A DNA stretch of 64,000 nucleotides from Metapseudomonas resinovorans DSM 21078 (GCF_000423545.1 NZ_AUIE01000022.1:1-64000), one strand, 5' to 3'; positions 47,344 through 56,163 are shown, numbered from the stretch's first letter. A program made the numbers and translations. The notes: generated by a model from the sequence alone, not told the origin.

Positions 47344-47456
47344 GGCGTTCGTGGGGGCATCGGTAGAAAAGGGGGTCCATGGTAGCGCATCCCCGGGGCA
47401 AGACAAGCCGACGGCTTTGCGATATAAGGCCCGCGCATTCAGATCAGGAAGCCCAG

Positions 47457-47882
47457 ATGCGTCCACTCCTTCCCTTGCTCCTGGCCACCCTGCTAGCGGC
47501 ATGTGCCAGTGAAAAACCCGCCCCGGAACTGCCCACCCCGGCGCCGCAGCCCAAGGTGGAGGCCACGCCTGCCCACATGCGCGAACTCAGCGGTGTGTTA
47601 CAGGCGCCGCCCGCCGGCAGCGAGGTGGAACTGGCGCTGATGTCGATCGATTCCCGCGACCGCCCGCAACGCCTGCTCGGCAGCCTGGTGTTGAATGGCA
47701 ATGGCGGCCCCCTGCCCTTCCGCCTGCTGTTCAACCCGGGGTCCTTTCCCCGCGGTGAGCGCGTGGAGCTGCGCGGCCGCGTCAGCCTGTCCGGACAGTT
47801 GATCCTCAAGATGCAGCCGCGCCTCATCCTGCAGCCTGAAAGCCAATCCCTCGGCCCTCTGCAGATGGTGCCGGTACCATGA
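47457..47882 (+). CDS. YbaY-like lipoprotein
   Basis: 141 residues starting [20 protein letters not shown]: lipoprotein signal with lipobox LAAC. A proline-rich linker is followed by a YbaY/YscW-type beta-rich domain ([20 protein letters not shown] ... [20 protein letters not shown]). Probably outer-membrane anchored; function not defined in the family. It overlaps the methyltransferase start by four bases. Confidence 0.8.
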   Translation: MRPLLPLLLATLLAACASEKPAPELPTPAPQPKVEATPAHMRELSGVLQAPPAGSEVELALMSIDSRDRPQRLLGSLVLNGNGGPLPFRLLFNPGSFPRGERVELRGRVSLSGQLILKMQPRLILQPESQSLGPLQMVPVP

Positions 47883-48532
47883 ACGCCCCGGAATCGCTAC
47901 AGCAGGCGCTGACCCAACTGCTGGGCGACGCCAGCCTCAGTGCGGAAACCCTGCCCGGCACCGATCTCAAGCTCTGGCTCATCGACGCCAACAACATGGA
48001 CCGCGCCTTCAGCCCCGAAGAGACCCGGCGCATCCTCGAAGAACCGCCTTACTGGTGCTTCTGCTGGGCCAGCGGCCTGGCCCTGGCACGCTGGCTGGCC
48101 GAGAAGCCCGAGTGGGTAGCCGGCAAGCGCGTGCTGGACTTCGGCGCAGGCTCCGGCGTTGCCGCCATTGCCGCCGCCAAGGCCGGCGCCGCCGAAGTGG
48201 TCGCCTGCGACCTCGACCCACTGGCCCTGGAAGCCTGTCGCGCCAACGCCTCCCTTAACGGAGTAGAGCTGAGCTACTCGGCGGATTTCTTTCAGGAAGA
48301 AGACCGCTTCGACCTGATCATCGTCGCCGACGTGCTCTACGACCGCGCCAACCTGCCCCTGCTCGACCACTTCCTCACGCGCGGCCGCCAGGCTCTGGTG
48401 GCCGACTCACGGGTCCGCGACTTCCAGCACCCGCTCTACACGCGCCTCGCCATTCTGGACGCCTGCACCTGGCCGGACCTGGCCGAGCCGGCGGAATTCC
48501 GCAATGTGAGCCTGTATCACGCGATTCGGTAA
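47879..48532 (+). CDS. Class I SAM methyltransferase, METTL20/PrmA-like
   Basis: 217 residues. SAM motif I is VLDFGAGSGVAAIAAAKAGA (about 84-103), motif II VACDLDPLALEACRANASLN, and motif IV IIVADVLYDRANLP. The PYWCFCWASGLALARWL block before motif I is typical of protein-lysine methyltransferases of the METTL20/21 type (ETF-beta lysine methyltransferase-like). Substrate unproven. Translationally coupled to the upstream lipoprotein gene. Confidence 0.8.
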   Translation: MNAPESLQQALTQLLGDASLSAETLPGTDLKLWLIDANNMDRAFSPEETRRILEEPPYWCFCWASGLALARWLAEKPEWVAGKRVLDFGAGSGVAAIAAAKAGAAEVVACDLDPLALEACRANASLNGVELSYSADFFQEEDRFDLIIVADVLYDRANLPLLDHFLTRGRQALVADSRVRDFQHPLYTRLAILDACTWPDLAEPAEFRNVSLYHAIR

Positions 48533-48560
48533 GGCAGAGCACCTTGGCGGGGGAGACGTC

Positions 48561-48693
48561 GTGGGGGCGAATTCATTCGCCAAGGAGCGCACAGCGCTCC
48601 CTCGTATCGCTCCGGCTGGGTATGAGATCGTCCCGACCTGGCTCGGAGTCGGGGCACCCCTGCGGGGTGCTTGGCGAATAAATTCGCCCCCAC
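48561..48693. repeat. Long inverted repeat, REP/BIME-like
   Basis: GTGGGGGCGAATTCATTCGC near 48561 and GCGAATAAATTCGCCCCCAC ending at 48693 are inverted arms bounding a 130-base unit. Related GAATTCATTCGC sequence occurs near 6856. No gene is present in the 269-base gap. Confidence 0.75.
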
Positions 48694-48801
48694 AGGTGAA
48701 GCAGGCCGTGCCATCTGCAAGCTCCGAGCTCGTGCAGGCATATTCATCCCCCGCCGCCGGCCTTATGATTCGCCCATCCTTTCGCGCTTTCGAGAGCCCA
48801 G

Positions 48802-49671
48802 ATGAGCGACATTCCCTACATCTTCGATACCACCGGCGCCGACTTCGACCAGGCGGTGATCCAGAACTCCTTCCACAAGCCCGTGCTGGTGGATTTCTGG
48901 GCCGACTGGTGCGCCCCCTGCAAAGCGCTGATGCCGCTTCTCGCGCAGATCGCCGAGTCTTACCAGGGCGAACTGCTGCTGGCCAAGGTCAATTGCGATA
49001 TCGAGCAGGACATCGTCATGCGCTTCGGCATCCGCAGCCTGCCGACCGTGGTGCTGTTCAAGGACGGCCAGCCGGTGGACGGCTTCGCCGGCGCGCAGCC
49101 GGAATCAGCCATCCGCGCCATGCTCGAACCCCACGTACAGATGCCGGCTACGCCCCAGGGCAATCTGCTGGACGCCGCCCAGGCCGCGTTCAATGAAGGC
49201 CGCATCAGCGAAGCCGAGAACCTGCTGAAGCAGTTGCTGACCGACGACAACACCAACGCCGCCGGCCTGATCCTCTATGCCCGCTGCCTCGCCGAGCGCG
49301 GCGAACTGGGCGAAGCGGAAACCGTGCTCAACGCGGTGAAGAGCGACGAGCACAAGCAGGCCCTCGCCGGCGCCCGTGCCCAGCTGACCTTCCTCCGCCA
49401 GGCCGCCTACCTGCCGGAAGTGGCCGACCTGAAATCACGCCTGGCACAGGATGCCGGCGACGACGAGGCGGTCTACCAATTGGCGATCCAGCAACTCTCC
49501 CGCCAGCAGTACGAGCCGGCGCTGGACAGCCTGCTCAAGCTCTTCGTGCGCAACCGCAGCTATTGCGAAGGTTTGCCCCACAAGACCTTGCTGCAGGTGT
49601 TCGACCTGCTGGGCAACGACCACCCGCTGGTCACTACCTACCGCCGCAAGCTCTACAACGCGATTTACTGA
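48802..49671 (+). CDS. Co-chaperone YbbN/CnoX-type thioredoxin-TPR protein
   Basis: 289 residues. N-terminal thioredoxin domain with the active site DFWADWCAPCKALMPLLAQI (WCAPC) and SLPTVVLFKDG; C-terminal TPR-like repeats (AFNEGRISEAENLLKQLLTD, CLAERGELGEAETVLNAV). E. coli CnoX lacks one of the redox cysteines, but here both are present, so oxidoreductase activity is possible besides holdase function. Monocistronic, in the PA4061 position. Confidence 0.88.
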   Translation: MSDIPYIFDTTGADFDQAVIQNSFHKPVLVDFWADWCAPCKALMPLLAQIAESYQGELLLAKVNCDIEQDIVMRFGIRSLPTVVLFKDGQPVDGFAGAQPESAIRAMLEPHVQMPATPQGNLLDAAQAAFNEGRISEAENLLKQLLTDDNTNAAGLILYARCLAERGELGEAETVLNAVKSDEHKQALAGARAQLTFLRQAAYLPEVADLKSRLAQDAGDDEAVYQLAIQQLSRQQYEPALDSLLKLFVRNRSYCEGLPHKTLLQVFDLLGNDHPLVTTYRRKLYNAIY

Positions 49672-49681
49672 TCAAGCATCC

Positions 49682-49764
49682 GTAGGTTGGCGCAGAGCGC
49701 AGCGAAGCCCAACGAGCAGAGTTCGACTCTGCTCGCTGCGCTTCGTGAAACTCGGCCCAACCTG
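49682..49764. repeat. REP-like palindromic repeat
   Basis: GTAGGTTGG at 49682 and CCAACCT ending near 49763 are inverted, with GAGCAGAGTT/AACTCTGCTC-like pairing (GCAGAGTTCGACTCTGC) in the centre. Typical Pseudomonas intergenic repeat. Confidence 0.7.
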
Positions 49765-49790
49765 CAAGGGCAGCTCGGCGCATCGACTGC

Positions 49791-50138
49791 TCACCCCTTC
49801 CAGATATAAAGGGGTGCATCCTTCCCTGCTTCCATATCTACCTGGTCACAGTGGCGCAGGCGCACCAGCAGGCGCTTGCCCGCCGCCACGCCGCCGGCCA
49901 GCGCTTCCAGTTCCGCCAACAGGCGCGGCCCCTCCATCTGCCCGGCCTCGCGCAGAAGTTGCTGGGCGGTATCCCAAAGGGCGTCATTGTGCTGGCCGCT
50001 CGAAGCCTTCGCCGCCATCGGAGCCTGGGCCATCACGTCGGGCGACAGGCGGCTGGCCAACTGGTCCCAGTCTTTGGCATCCATTTCCACCGTCAGGTCC
50101 ACCGGCCAGTTGCCGATCTGTCCGCGTATGCGCAGCAT
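49791..50138 (-). CDS. Conserved hypothetical protein
   Basis: 115 residues: MLRIRGQIGNWPVDLTVEMD, then a helical, alanine-rich middle (DTAQQLLREAGQMEGPRLLA) and VRLRHCDQVDMEAGKD near the end. No signal peptide or membrane segment. GGAGGAG lies six bases before the ATG at 50138, better supported than a TTG two codons upstream. Matches the PA4062 position. Function not recognised. Confidence 0.7.
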   Translation of the reverse strand: MLRIRGQIGNWPVDLTVEMDAKDWDQLASRLSPDVMAQAPMAAKASSGQHNDALWDTAQQLLREAGQMEGPRLLAELEALAGGVAAGKRLLVRLRHCDQVDMEAGKDAPLYIWKG

Positions 50139-50200
50139 GTCCAACTCCTCCAGAAACGAATACGCAATGCTCCCACGGCGCTGGCGGGCTGCCTACATTT

Positions 50201-50213
50201 GTTATAACGTAAC
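50201..50213. promoter_or_regulatory. Candidate Zur operator
   Basis: GTTATAACGTAAC is a palindromic GTTA-N5-TAAC unit like the core of Zur boxes (GTTATA-TATAAC). It lies 28 bases before the DUF2796/ZrgA-like gene, whose P. aeruginosa counterpart operon is known to be zinc/Zur responsive. Confidence 0.6.
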
Positions 50214-50241
50214 GAGAAATTTCCCATCCCGGAGACCCTCC

Positions 50242-50814
50242 ATGCGCCGCCTGCTGCTTGCCCTGCCCTTTGCCTTGCTGCCCCTGGCCGTCGCCCAGGC
50301 CCAGCCCCATGAACACGAGCATGACCACGAGCAAGGCAGCCTCAGCGCCCACGAGCACGGCGTGGCGCAATTGAACGCCGCGCTGGACGGCAAGACTCTG
50401 GAGCTGGAGCTGGAAAGCCCTGCGATGAACCTGGTCGGCTTCGAGCACGCAGCCAAGAGCGACGCGGACAAGGCCAAGGTCGCCGCCGCCCGTGCCGAAC
50501 TGGACAAGCCCCTGGAGCTCTTCGCCCTCCCCGCAGCGGCCGGTTGCAAGGTCGCATCCAAGGAACTGGAAAGCCCGCTGTTCGGTGATGATCACGATCA
50601 CGACGACCACGCCAAGGGCCATGACCAGGAACACAGCGAAATCCACGCCCACTATCGGTTCGACTGCGCAAGCCCCGAGCAGTTGAAGTCGCTCGACCTG
50701 GCAGAGCTGTTCAAGCGCTTCCCCGCGACCGAGAAAATTCAGGTACAACTGATCGGCCCGAACGGCCAGCAAGGCGCGGAACTCTCCAGGTCCAGCACCA
50801 GCCTGAGCTTCTAA
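50242..50814 (+). CDS. ZrgA-like DUF2796 zinc-binding periplasmic protein
   Basis: 190 residues. Signal peptide MRRLLLALPFALLPLAVAQA, then His-rich clusters: HEHEHDHEQGSLSAHEHG at the mature N-terminus and DDHDHDDHAKGHDQEHSEIH in the middle. DUF2796/ZrgA proteins help zinc uptake in the periplasm. First gene of a unit with an ABC ATPase, permease and DUF3299 protein, matching PA4063-PA4066. A Zur-like box is upstream and a hairpin with four T follows the gene. Confidence 0.87.
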   Translation: MRRLLLALPFALLPLAVAQAQPHEHEHDHEQGSLSAHEHGVAQLNAALDGKTLELELESPAMNLVGFEHAAKSDADKAKVAAARAELDKPLELFALPAAAGCKVASKELESPLFGDDHDHDDHAKGHDQEHSEIHAHYRFDCASPEQLKSLDLAELFKRFPATEKIQVQLIGPNGQQGAELSRSSTSLSF

Positions 50815-50826
50815 CTTCTCCTGAAC

Positions 50827-50850
50827 CGACCGGGGCAACCCGGTCGTTTT
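50827..50850 (+). terminator. Hairpin with T-run between the ZrgA-like gene and the ABC ATPase
   Basis: CGACCGGG, GCAA loop, CCCGGTCG, then TTTT after one G. The ATPase ATG follows at 50854, so partial termination within the operon is likely. Confidence 0.6.
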
Positions 50851-50853
50851 CCC

Positions 50854-51561
50854 ATGAGCCAGACACTGATCGAACTCCAGGGGCTGGGCTTTGCCTGGCC
50901 CGGCCACCCGGAACTGCTGGATATTCCCGAGTTCCGCCTGCAACGGGGTGAAAGCCTCTTCCTCAAGGGCCCCAGCGGCAGCGGCAAGACCACCTTGCTC
51001 GGCCTGCTCGGTGGCGTGCAGAAGCCCGGCCGCGGCAGCATCCGCTTGCTCGGCCAGGATTTGGCGAAGCTTTCCGCGAGCGCCCGCGACCACTTTCGCG
51101 TGGACCACACCGGCTATATCTTCCAGCAGTTCAACCTGTTGCCCTTCCTCTCGGTGCGGGAGAACGTCGAACTGCCCTGCCGCTTCTCGCGCCTGCGCGC
51201 CGAGCGTGCCCGTCAGCGCCACGGCAGCGTCGATTCAGCCGCCGCCACCCTGCTGCGTCACCTCGGTCTAAAGGAGGAGTTGCTGCAACGCCGCGCCGAC
51301 GCCCTCTCCATCGGCCAGCAACAACGCGTAGCCGCCGCCCGTGCCCTGATCGGCCAACCGGAACTGGTGATCGCCGACGAACCCACCTCGGCCCTGGACG
51401 CGGACGCCCGCGAAGCTTTTCTCAAGCTGCTGTTCGCCGAATGCGCTGGAGCGGGCGCCAGCCTGTTGTTTGTCAGCCATGACCAGAGCCTGGCGCCGCT
51501 GTTCGATCGCAGCCTGTCGCTGGCGGACCTGAACCACGCCGCGCGCATCGAGGAGAACTGA
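50854..51561 (+). CDS. ABC transporter ATP-binding protein (LolD/MacB-type)
   Basis: 235 residues. Walker A KGPSGSGKTTLL, Q-loop IFQQFNLLPFLSVRENVELP, signature LSIGQQQRVAAARALIG (LSxGQ with Ile), Walker B LVIADEPTSALDADAR. This belongs to the LolCDE/MacB type VII exporter class. It pairs with the FtsX-like permease next door; a mechanotransmission or lipoprotein/zinc-related role is possible, substrate unknown. Confidence 0.9.
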   Translation: MSQTLIELQGLGFAWPGHPELLDIPEFRLQRGESLFLKGPSGSGKTTLLGLLGGVQKPGRGSIRLLGQDLAKLSASARDHFRVDHTGYIFQQFNLLPFLSVRENVELPCRFSRLRAERARQRHGSVDSAAATLLRHLGLKEELLQRRADALSIGQQQRVAAARALIGQPELVIADEPTSALDADAREAFLKLLFAECAGAGASLLFVSHDQSLAPLFDRSLSLADLNHAARIEEN

Positions 51562-51562
51562 G

Positions 51563-52825
51563 ATGTATCTGCTGCGCCTGGCCCTGGCCAGTCTCGCCAA
51601 CCGTCGTTTCACGGCACTGCTGACGGTCTTCGCCATCGCCCTTTCGGTCTGCCTGTTGCTGGCCGTGGAGCGCGTGCGCACTGAAGCCCGCGCCAGCTTT
51701 GCCAGCACCATCAGCGGCACCGACCTGATCGTCGGTGCCCGCTCCGGCTCGGTGAACCTGCTGCTCTATTCCGTGTTCCGCATCGGCAACGCCACCAACA
51801 ACATCCGCTGGGACAGTTTCGAAGCCATCAGCCAGGACAAACGGGTGAAGTGGGCCATCCCCATCTCCCTCGGCGACTCCCACCGCGGCTACCGGGTGAT
51901 GGGTACCAGCGCCGCCTACTTCGAGCATTACCAATATGGGCGTGGCCGGCCGCTTCAGTTGGCCGAGGGCAAGCCCTTCGCCGATATGTTCGACGTGGTG
52001 CTCGGCGCCGAGGTGGCCGACGCCCTGCGTTACAAACTGGGAGACAAGTTGGTACTCGCCCATGGCGTCAGCACCGTCAGCCTGGTGCAACATGACGACA
52101 AGCCCTTCACCGTGGTTGGCATCCTTGCCCGCACCGGCACTCCGGTTGATCGCACCCTGCACATTTCCCTGGCGGGCATGGAAGCGCTGCATGTGGACTG
52201 GCAAAACGGCGTACCCGCGCGCGGCGCCGGCAAGGTCAACGCCAATCAGGCGCGAGCCATGGACCTGCAGCCCAAGGCCATCACCGCCTTCATGCTTGGC
52301 CTGAACAGCAAGATCGCCACCTTCGCCCTGCAACGACAGATCAACGAATACCGTGGCGAGCCGCTGCTGGCGATCCTGCCCGGCGTGGCCCTGCAGGAGC
52401 TCTGGAGCCTGATGGGTACAGCGGAGAAGGCGCTCTTCGTCGTCTCGCTGTTCGTCGTGCTCACCGGCCTGATCGGCATGCTCACCGCCATCCTCACCAG
52501 CCTCAACGAGCGCCGCCGGGAAATGGCCATCCTGCGCTCGGTGGGTGCGCGGCCCTGGCACATCGGCAGCCTGCTGGTGCTGGAAGCCTTCTCCCTGGCC
52601 ATGGCCGGCGCGGTACTGGGCGTGGGCCTGCTTTATCTCGGCATCGGCCTCAGCCAAGGCTACGTGCAGGCCAACTATGGCCTCTACCTTCCACTCGCTC
52701 TTCCAAACCCCTATGAGTGGACGCTGCTCGGCGCTATTCTGGCCGCCGCCCTGTTGATGGGCGTGGTGCCAGCCTGGCGTGCCTATCGGCAGTCGCTGGC
52801 CGACGGTCTGTCCATTCGCCTGTGA
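51563..52825 (+). CDS. FtsX/MacB-like ABC permease
   Basis: 420 residues: one N-terminal helix (LTVFAIALSVCLLLAV), a large periplasmic domain with the MacB_PCD-type start SGTDLIVGARSGSVNLLLYS, then three C-terminal helices in an FtsX domain (LFVVSLFVVLTGLIGMLTAI, LNERRREMAILRSVGARPWH). It starts one base after the ATPase stop. It belongs to the zinc-responsive PA4065-type unit. Confidence 0.9.
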   Translation: MYLLRLALASLANRRFTALLTVFAIALSVCLLLAVERVRTEARASFASTISGTDLIVGARSGSVNLLLYSVFRIGNATNNIRWDSFEAISQDKRVKWAIPISLGDSHRGYRVMGTSAAYFEHYQYGRGRPLQLAEGKPFADMFDVVLGAEVADALRYKLGDKLVLAHGVSTVSLVQHDDKPFTVVGILARTGTPVDRTLHISLAGMEALHVDWQNGVPARGAGKVNANQARAMDLQPKAITAFMLGLNSKIATFALQRQINEYRGEPLLAILPGVALQELWSLMGTAEKALFVVSLFVVLTGLIGMLTAILTSLNERRREMAILRSVGARPWHIGSLLVLEAFSLAMAGAVLGVGLLYLGIGLSQGYVQANYGLYLPLALPNPYEWTLLGAILAAALLMGVVPAWRAYRQSLADGLSIRL

Positions 52826-52832
52826 GAGTTCC

Positions 52833-53351
52833 ATGACGCGCATCCTGCTGGCCCTGTTGCTGACCCTTTCTTCCCCGCTCTGGGCCGGCGAGGCGCGCGA
52901 ACTCACCTGGGCCGAGATGATCCCCGAAGGCGCTCCGCCGCCCGCGCCGCCAGCGCCCATCCACGATCTCTCGCAACTGTCCGATGCCCTCAGCGCCGAG
53001 GCCGGCCCTGCCGCCAGCCAGCAATCGCCGGCGGCCCCGGTGGTCAAGGAGCTGGACGGTCAGGACGTGAAGCTGCCGGGCTACATCGTGCCGCTGGATG
53101 TGACCGAGGAAGGCCGCGTCACCGAGTTCCTCCTGGTGCCTTACTTCGGCGCCTGCATCCATGTGCCGCCGCCGCCGTCGAACCAGATCGTCCATGTGAC
53201 GAGCGAACTCGGTGTGCTGATGGACGCGCTTTACCAGCCCTTCTGGATCGAAGGCCCGTTGCAAGTGAAGGCCAGCAGCAGCGAGCTGGCCGAAGCCGGC
53301 TACCAGATGGATGCGAGCAAGATCTACCCGTACGAATCCCCCAGCAACTGA
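52833..53351 (+). CDS. DUF3299 periplasmic protein
   Basis: 172 residues. Signal peptide MTRILLALLLTLSSPLWAGE; mature LTWAEMIPEG, a proline-rich linker, then LPGYIVPLDVTEEGRVTEFL and VPYFGACIHVPPPPSNQIVH, the DUF3299 signature with a conserved Cys/His. Family function is unknown; members accompany this ABC unit. The ATG at 52833 is eight bases after the permease stop. Followed by a terminator. Confidence 0.85.
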   Translation: MTRILLALLLTLSSPLWAGEARELTWAEMIPEGAPPPAPPAPIHDLSQLSDALSAEAGPAASQQSPAAPVVKELDGQDVKLPGYIVPLDVTEEGRVTEFLLVPYFGACIHVPPPPSNQIVHVTSELGVLMDALYQPFWIEGPLQVKASSSELAEAGYQMDASKIYPYESPSN

Positions 53352-53364
53352 CCTCCAATGCATG

Positions 53365-53389
53365 AAGGCCCGGTCAAGCCGGGCCTTTT
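53365..53389 (+). terminator. Rho-independent terminator after the zinc-related operon
   Basis: AAGGCCCGG, TCAAG loop, CCGGGCCTT, followed by TT, 13 bases after the DUF3299 stop. Strong nine-pair stem. Confidence 0.85.
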
Positions 53390-53409
53390 CGTATCGACCC
53401 TCGGTGACA

Positions 53410-53423
53410 TTGCTCTGGATCAA
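53410..53423 (+). promoter_or_regulatory. ANR/FNR-like box upstream of oprG
   Basis: TTGCT-CTGG-ATCAA differs from the TTGAT-N4-ATCAA consensus at one position. It lies 69 bases before the oprG start. OprG is known to be ANR-controlled in P. aeruginosa, which supports the call. Confidence 0.6.
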
Positions 53424-53491
53424 GATACGAAGCTTGCTAATTACTGAAACTGGCTCCAGCCAAACACACTTAGAACCAACTGGAGCCTTCC

Positions 53492-54163
53492 ATGCGCAAG
53501 CATCTTCTCACCGCCTCCCTGCTCGCCCTCGCCATCGCGTCGCCCCTGGCCCAGGCCCACAAGGCCGGCGATGTGATCATTCGCGCCGGCGCCGCCACCG
53601 TAAGCCCGAACGAAGACAGCTCCGCCCTGTCGATCGCCGGGGGCAAGGTCGGTGGCACCAAAGCCACCCTGGACAGCGACACCCAACTGGGCCTGACCGG
53701 CACCTACATGCTCACCGACCATGTCGGCCTGGAACTGCTTGCTGCTACCCCGTTCCAGCATGAAGTAGGCGTGAAGGGCCTTGGTGCGCTGGATGGCAAG
53801 CTGGCCGACATCAAGCAGCTGCCGCCGACCCTGAGCCTCCAGTACTACCCGATGGCCCCTGGCTCCGCCTTCCAGCCCTATGTCGGCGCCGGTATCAACT
53901 ACACCCTGTTCTTCGACGAAAGCCTGACCGGCCAGCGCAAGGGCCAGGGCTTCAGCAACCTGGACCTGGACGACTCCTGGGGCCTGGCTGCACAGGTCGG
54001 CATGGACTACATGCTGACTGACAACATCCTGCTGAACGCCGCCGTCTGGTACATCGATATCGACACCCAGGCCACAACCGACCTGGCCGGTGTGGGCAAG
54101 GTCAAAGTCGACGTGGACGTCGACCCGTGGGTCTACATGGTGGGTGTCGGCTACAAGTTCTAA
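53492..54163 (+). CDS. oprG: OmpW-family outer-membrane protein OprG
   Basis: 223 residues. Signal peptide MRKHLLTASLLALAIASPLA to AQA; mature HKAGDVIIRAGAATVSPNED, the OmpW start, with strands such as LGLTGTYMLTDHVGLELLAA and LQYYPMAPGSAFQPYVGAGI and a C-terminal VYMVGVGYKF ending in Phe. Forms an eight-stranded barrel for small hydrophobic molecules or amino acids. Position matches PA4067. Confidence 0.92.
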   Translation: MRKHLLTASLLALAIASPLAQAHKAGDVIIRAGAATVSPNEDSSALSIAGGKVGGTKATLDSDTQLGLTGTYMLTDHVGLELLAATPFQHEVGVKGLGALDGKLADIKQLPPTLSLQYYPMAPGSAFQPYVGAGINYTLFFDESLTGQRKGQGFSNLDLDDSWGLAAQVGMDYMLTDNILLNAAVWYIDIDTQATTDLAGVGKVKVDVDVDPWVYMVGVGYKF

Positions 54164-54190
54164 GCCACTCCCCTGGCAACCGCCCAGTAA

Positions 54191-54212
54191 AAAGGCGCCT
54201 TCGGGCGCCTTT
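54191..54212 (+). terminator. Rho-independent terminator after oprG
   Basis: AAAGGCGCC, TTCG loop, GGCGCCTTT. It lies 27 bases after the oprG stop and just before the convergent epimerase gene, so it may act in both directions. Confidence 0.9.
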
Positions 54213-54244
54213 CATGTGTTGGCGAAGTACAGGGACAGGTGGGA

Positions 54245-55174
54245 TCAGCGCCCCAACAGCCGCGCTACGCCCAGCTTGAGCGGGGTGGGTTGCGGGAAGT
54301 CATAGCGCAACAGCAGGCGGGCAGTGTTGGCCCGCGAATGACGGATATCCCCGGCGCGCGATTCGGCGTGGGTCACCGGCGGCAAGCCACCCAGTACGTC
54401 GCCGATAGCGGCCAGCAGTTGCTTGAGACTGGTGGCCTGATTGAGACCCACGTTTACCGGCCCGACTTCAAGCCACTCCGCTTCCAGGGCCTGCACCAGC
54501 ACCTGCACCAGATCGCCGACATAGACAAAGTCGCGGGTCTGCTCGCCATCGCCGAACACGGTGATCGGCAGCCCGGCCAGCGCGCGCTCGGTGAAGATGC
54601 TGATCACCCCGGAATAGGGTGAGGATGGGTCCTGGCGCGGACCGAAGATATTGAAGAAGCGGAATACCGCCGGTTCCAGCCCGTGCTGGCGGCGATAGAA
54701 ATCCAGGTACTGCTCGCTGGCCAACTTGTCCACCGCGTAGGGTGTCAACGGCGCCTTGGGCGTGTCCTCATCAATCGCAGTGCCTTCGCCGTTCTGGCCA
54801 TAGACCGCTGCGCTGGACGCGAAGATCACCCGCTTGACGCCGTGCTCGCGCATGGCCTCGCAGACATTCAGGGTGCCAATGAAATTGCTCTGGTGGGTCG
54901 CCACCGGATCGTCCACCGAGGCCTGCACCGACGCCACCGCCGCCAGATGCGCCACTGCCTTGCAGCCAGCCATGGCGCGAGTCAACAGGGCCGCGTCGGC
55001 CACATCGCCCTCGATCAGCTCCAGCTTTGGGTTGTCCAGTGCCAGGTTGGAACGTCTGCCGGTGGAGAGGTTGTCCAGCACGCGCACGGCATGGCCCTTG
55101 GCGAGCAGCGCATCGGCCAGGTGCGAGCCGATGAATCCGGCGCCGCCGGTGATGAGGATGGGGGAATCAGCCAT
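54245..55174 (-). CDS. NAD-dependent nucleotide-sugar epimerase (SDR family)
   Basis: 309 residues, extended SDR. The cofactor motif is ILITGGAGFIGSHLADALLA; the catalytic Ser-Tyr-Lys set is in FASSAAVYG and PLTPYAVDKLASEQYL. Similar to UDP-glucose 4-epimerase/WbpP-type enzymes. It acts in the cytoplasm on a nucleotide sugar, likely for surface polysaccharide. The ATG at 55174 overlaps the end of the upstream gene by eight bases. Confidence 0.85.
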   Translation of the reverse strand: MADSPILITGGAGFIGSHLADALLAKGHAVRVLDNLSTGRRSNLALDNPKLELIEGDVADAALLTRAMAGCKAVAHLAAVASVQASVDDPVATHQSNFIGTLNVCEAMREHGVKRVIFASSAAVYGQNGEGTAIDEDTPKAPLTPYAVDKLASEQYLDFYRRQHGLEPAVFRFFNIFGPRQDPSSPYSGVISIFTERALAGLPITVFGDGEQTRDFVYVGDLVQVLVQALEAEWLEVGPVNVGLNQATSLKQLLAAIGDVLGGLPPVTHAESRAGDIRHSRANTARLLLRYDFPQPTPLKLGVARLLGR

Positions 55175-56051
55175 GGCGGTAGTAGCGGTCCAGCAGGGTC
55201 GGCAGCGCAGCACGCCAGGCGCGCGGCTTGATGCCGAAGGTATGGAGGATTTTCTTGCAGGCCAGCACTGCGTTCTGCGGCTCGTCCGCCGCATCGGGAC
55301 GGGCGGCGTGGGCTTGGGGCGTGATGTCCTGCACCGTCAGCGGATGCAGGCTGCGGGCCTCGCTGAGCAGGGCCTGGCCCAGTGCGAGGGGCGTGGTCGC
55401 TTCGTGGCCACCGTAGTGATAGGTGCCCCAGAGCGGCGCGGCGCAGTCCAGCTGTTTGATCACGGCCAGCAACACCCGCGCAGCATCGTCAACCGGGGTG
55501 GGGTTACCGCGGCGGTCGTCGGCCAGGCAAATTTCTTCGGCCCGCTCTGCACGACTGAGGAAACGCCCCAGGGAACCCTCGCGGCTGTCGTCCAGCAACC
55601 AGCCGAAACGCAGCAGCACGTGTTTGGGGCAGACGGCACGGACACTCTGTTCCATACGCCAGATCGCCTGACCGCGCTCGCTGAGCGGGACGGTTTCATC
55701 CTTCTCGCTGTAGGCCGTGGCGCGGGAGCCGTCGAATACCCGGTAGCTGGAGGGCTGCAGCAGGACGATGCTGTGGTGCTGGCAGAGTTCGGCCAGACGT
55801 TCCACGCCTCGCTCCTGGGCGGCCAGGCGGAGGCCACTGACTTCGTCGGCCTGGAACCAGTCGAAGTAGTAGGCGAGGTTGACCACGGCGTCAGGCCGGG
55901 TGTCATCGAGCAGCTGGGTCAGGCTGGCGGCGTCCCAACCCTGTTCGGGCGGGCGCGGAGCGAGAAAACCTATGTCTTCCTCGGCACCCTGGCGAATCAG
56001 CGCCTGTCCGAGTGAATTGCCGCCACCCAACAGCATCAAGCGCATTCGCAT
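55167..56051 (-). CDS. RmlD-like sugar-nucleotide reductase/epimerase
   Basis: 294 residues, SDR-like with the degenerate cofactor motif LMLLGGGNSLGQALIRQG and a weak Ser/Tyr region (QPSSYRVFDG). RmlD_sub_bind-type fold (FGWLLDDSREGSLGRFL, HYGGHEATTPLALGQ). Matches PA4069. It may act with the downstream epimerase with which it overlaps. Whether it is catalytic is uncertain because the canonical YxxxK is not obvious. The start at 56051 or 56045 is equally possible. Confidence 0.75.
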   Translation of the reverse strand: MRMRLMLLGGGNSLGQALIRQGAEEDIGFLAPRPPEQGWDAASLTQLLDDTRPDAVVNLAYYFDWFQADEVSGLRLAAQERGVERLAELCQHHSIVLLQPSSYRVFDGSRATAYSEKDETVPLSERGQAIWRMEQSVRAVCPKHVLLRFGWLLDDSREGSLGRFLSRAERAEEICLADDRRGNPTPVDDAARVLLAVIKQLDCAAPLWGTYHYGGHEATTPLALGQALLSEARSLHPLTVQDITPQAHAARPDAADEPQNAVLACKKILHTFGIKPRAWRAALPTLLDRYYRHG

Positions 56052-56163
56052 AGAGAAAAAGGTCGCTTAAAGCCGGTTAGAGAGAGTGCGCGGGCCAATT
56101 GCCCGCCGCATAAGAGCCGCATTCTGCGGGTTTCACCGGCGTACGTCACTAGCCGCGTGGCGG

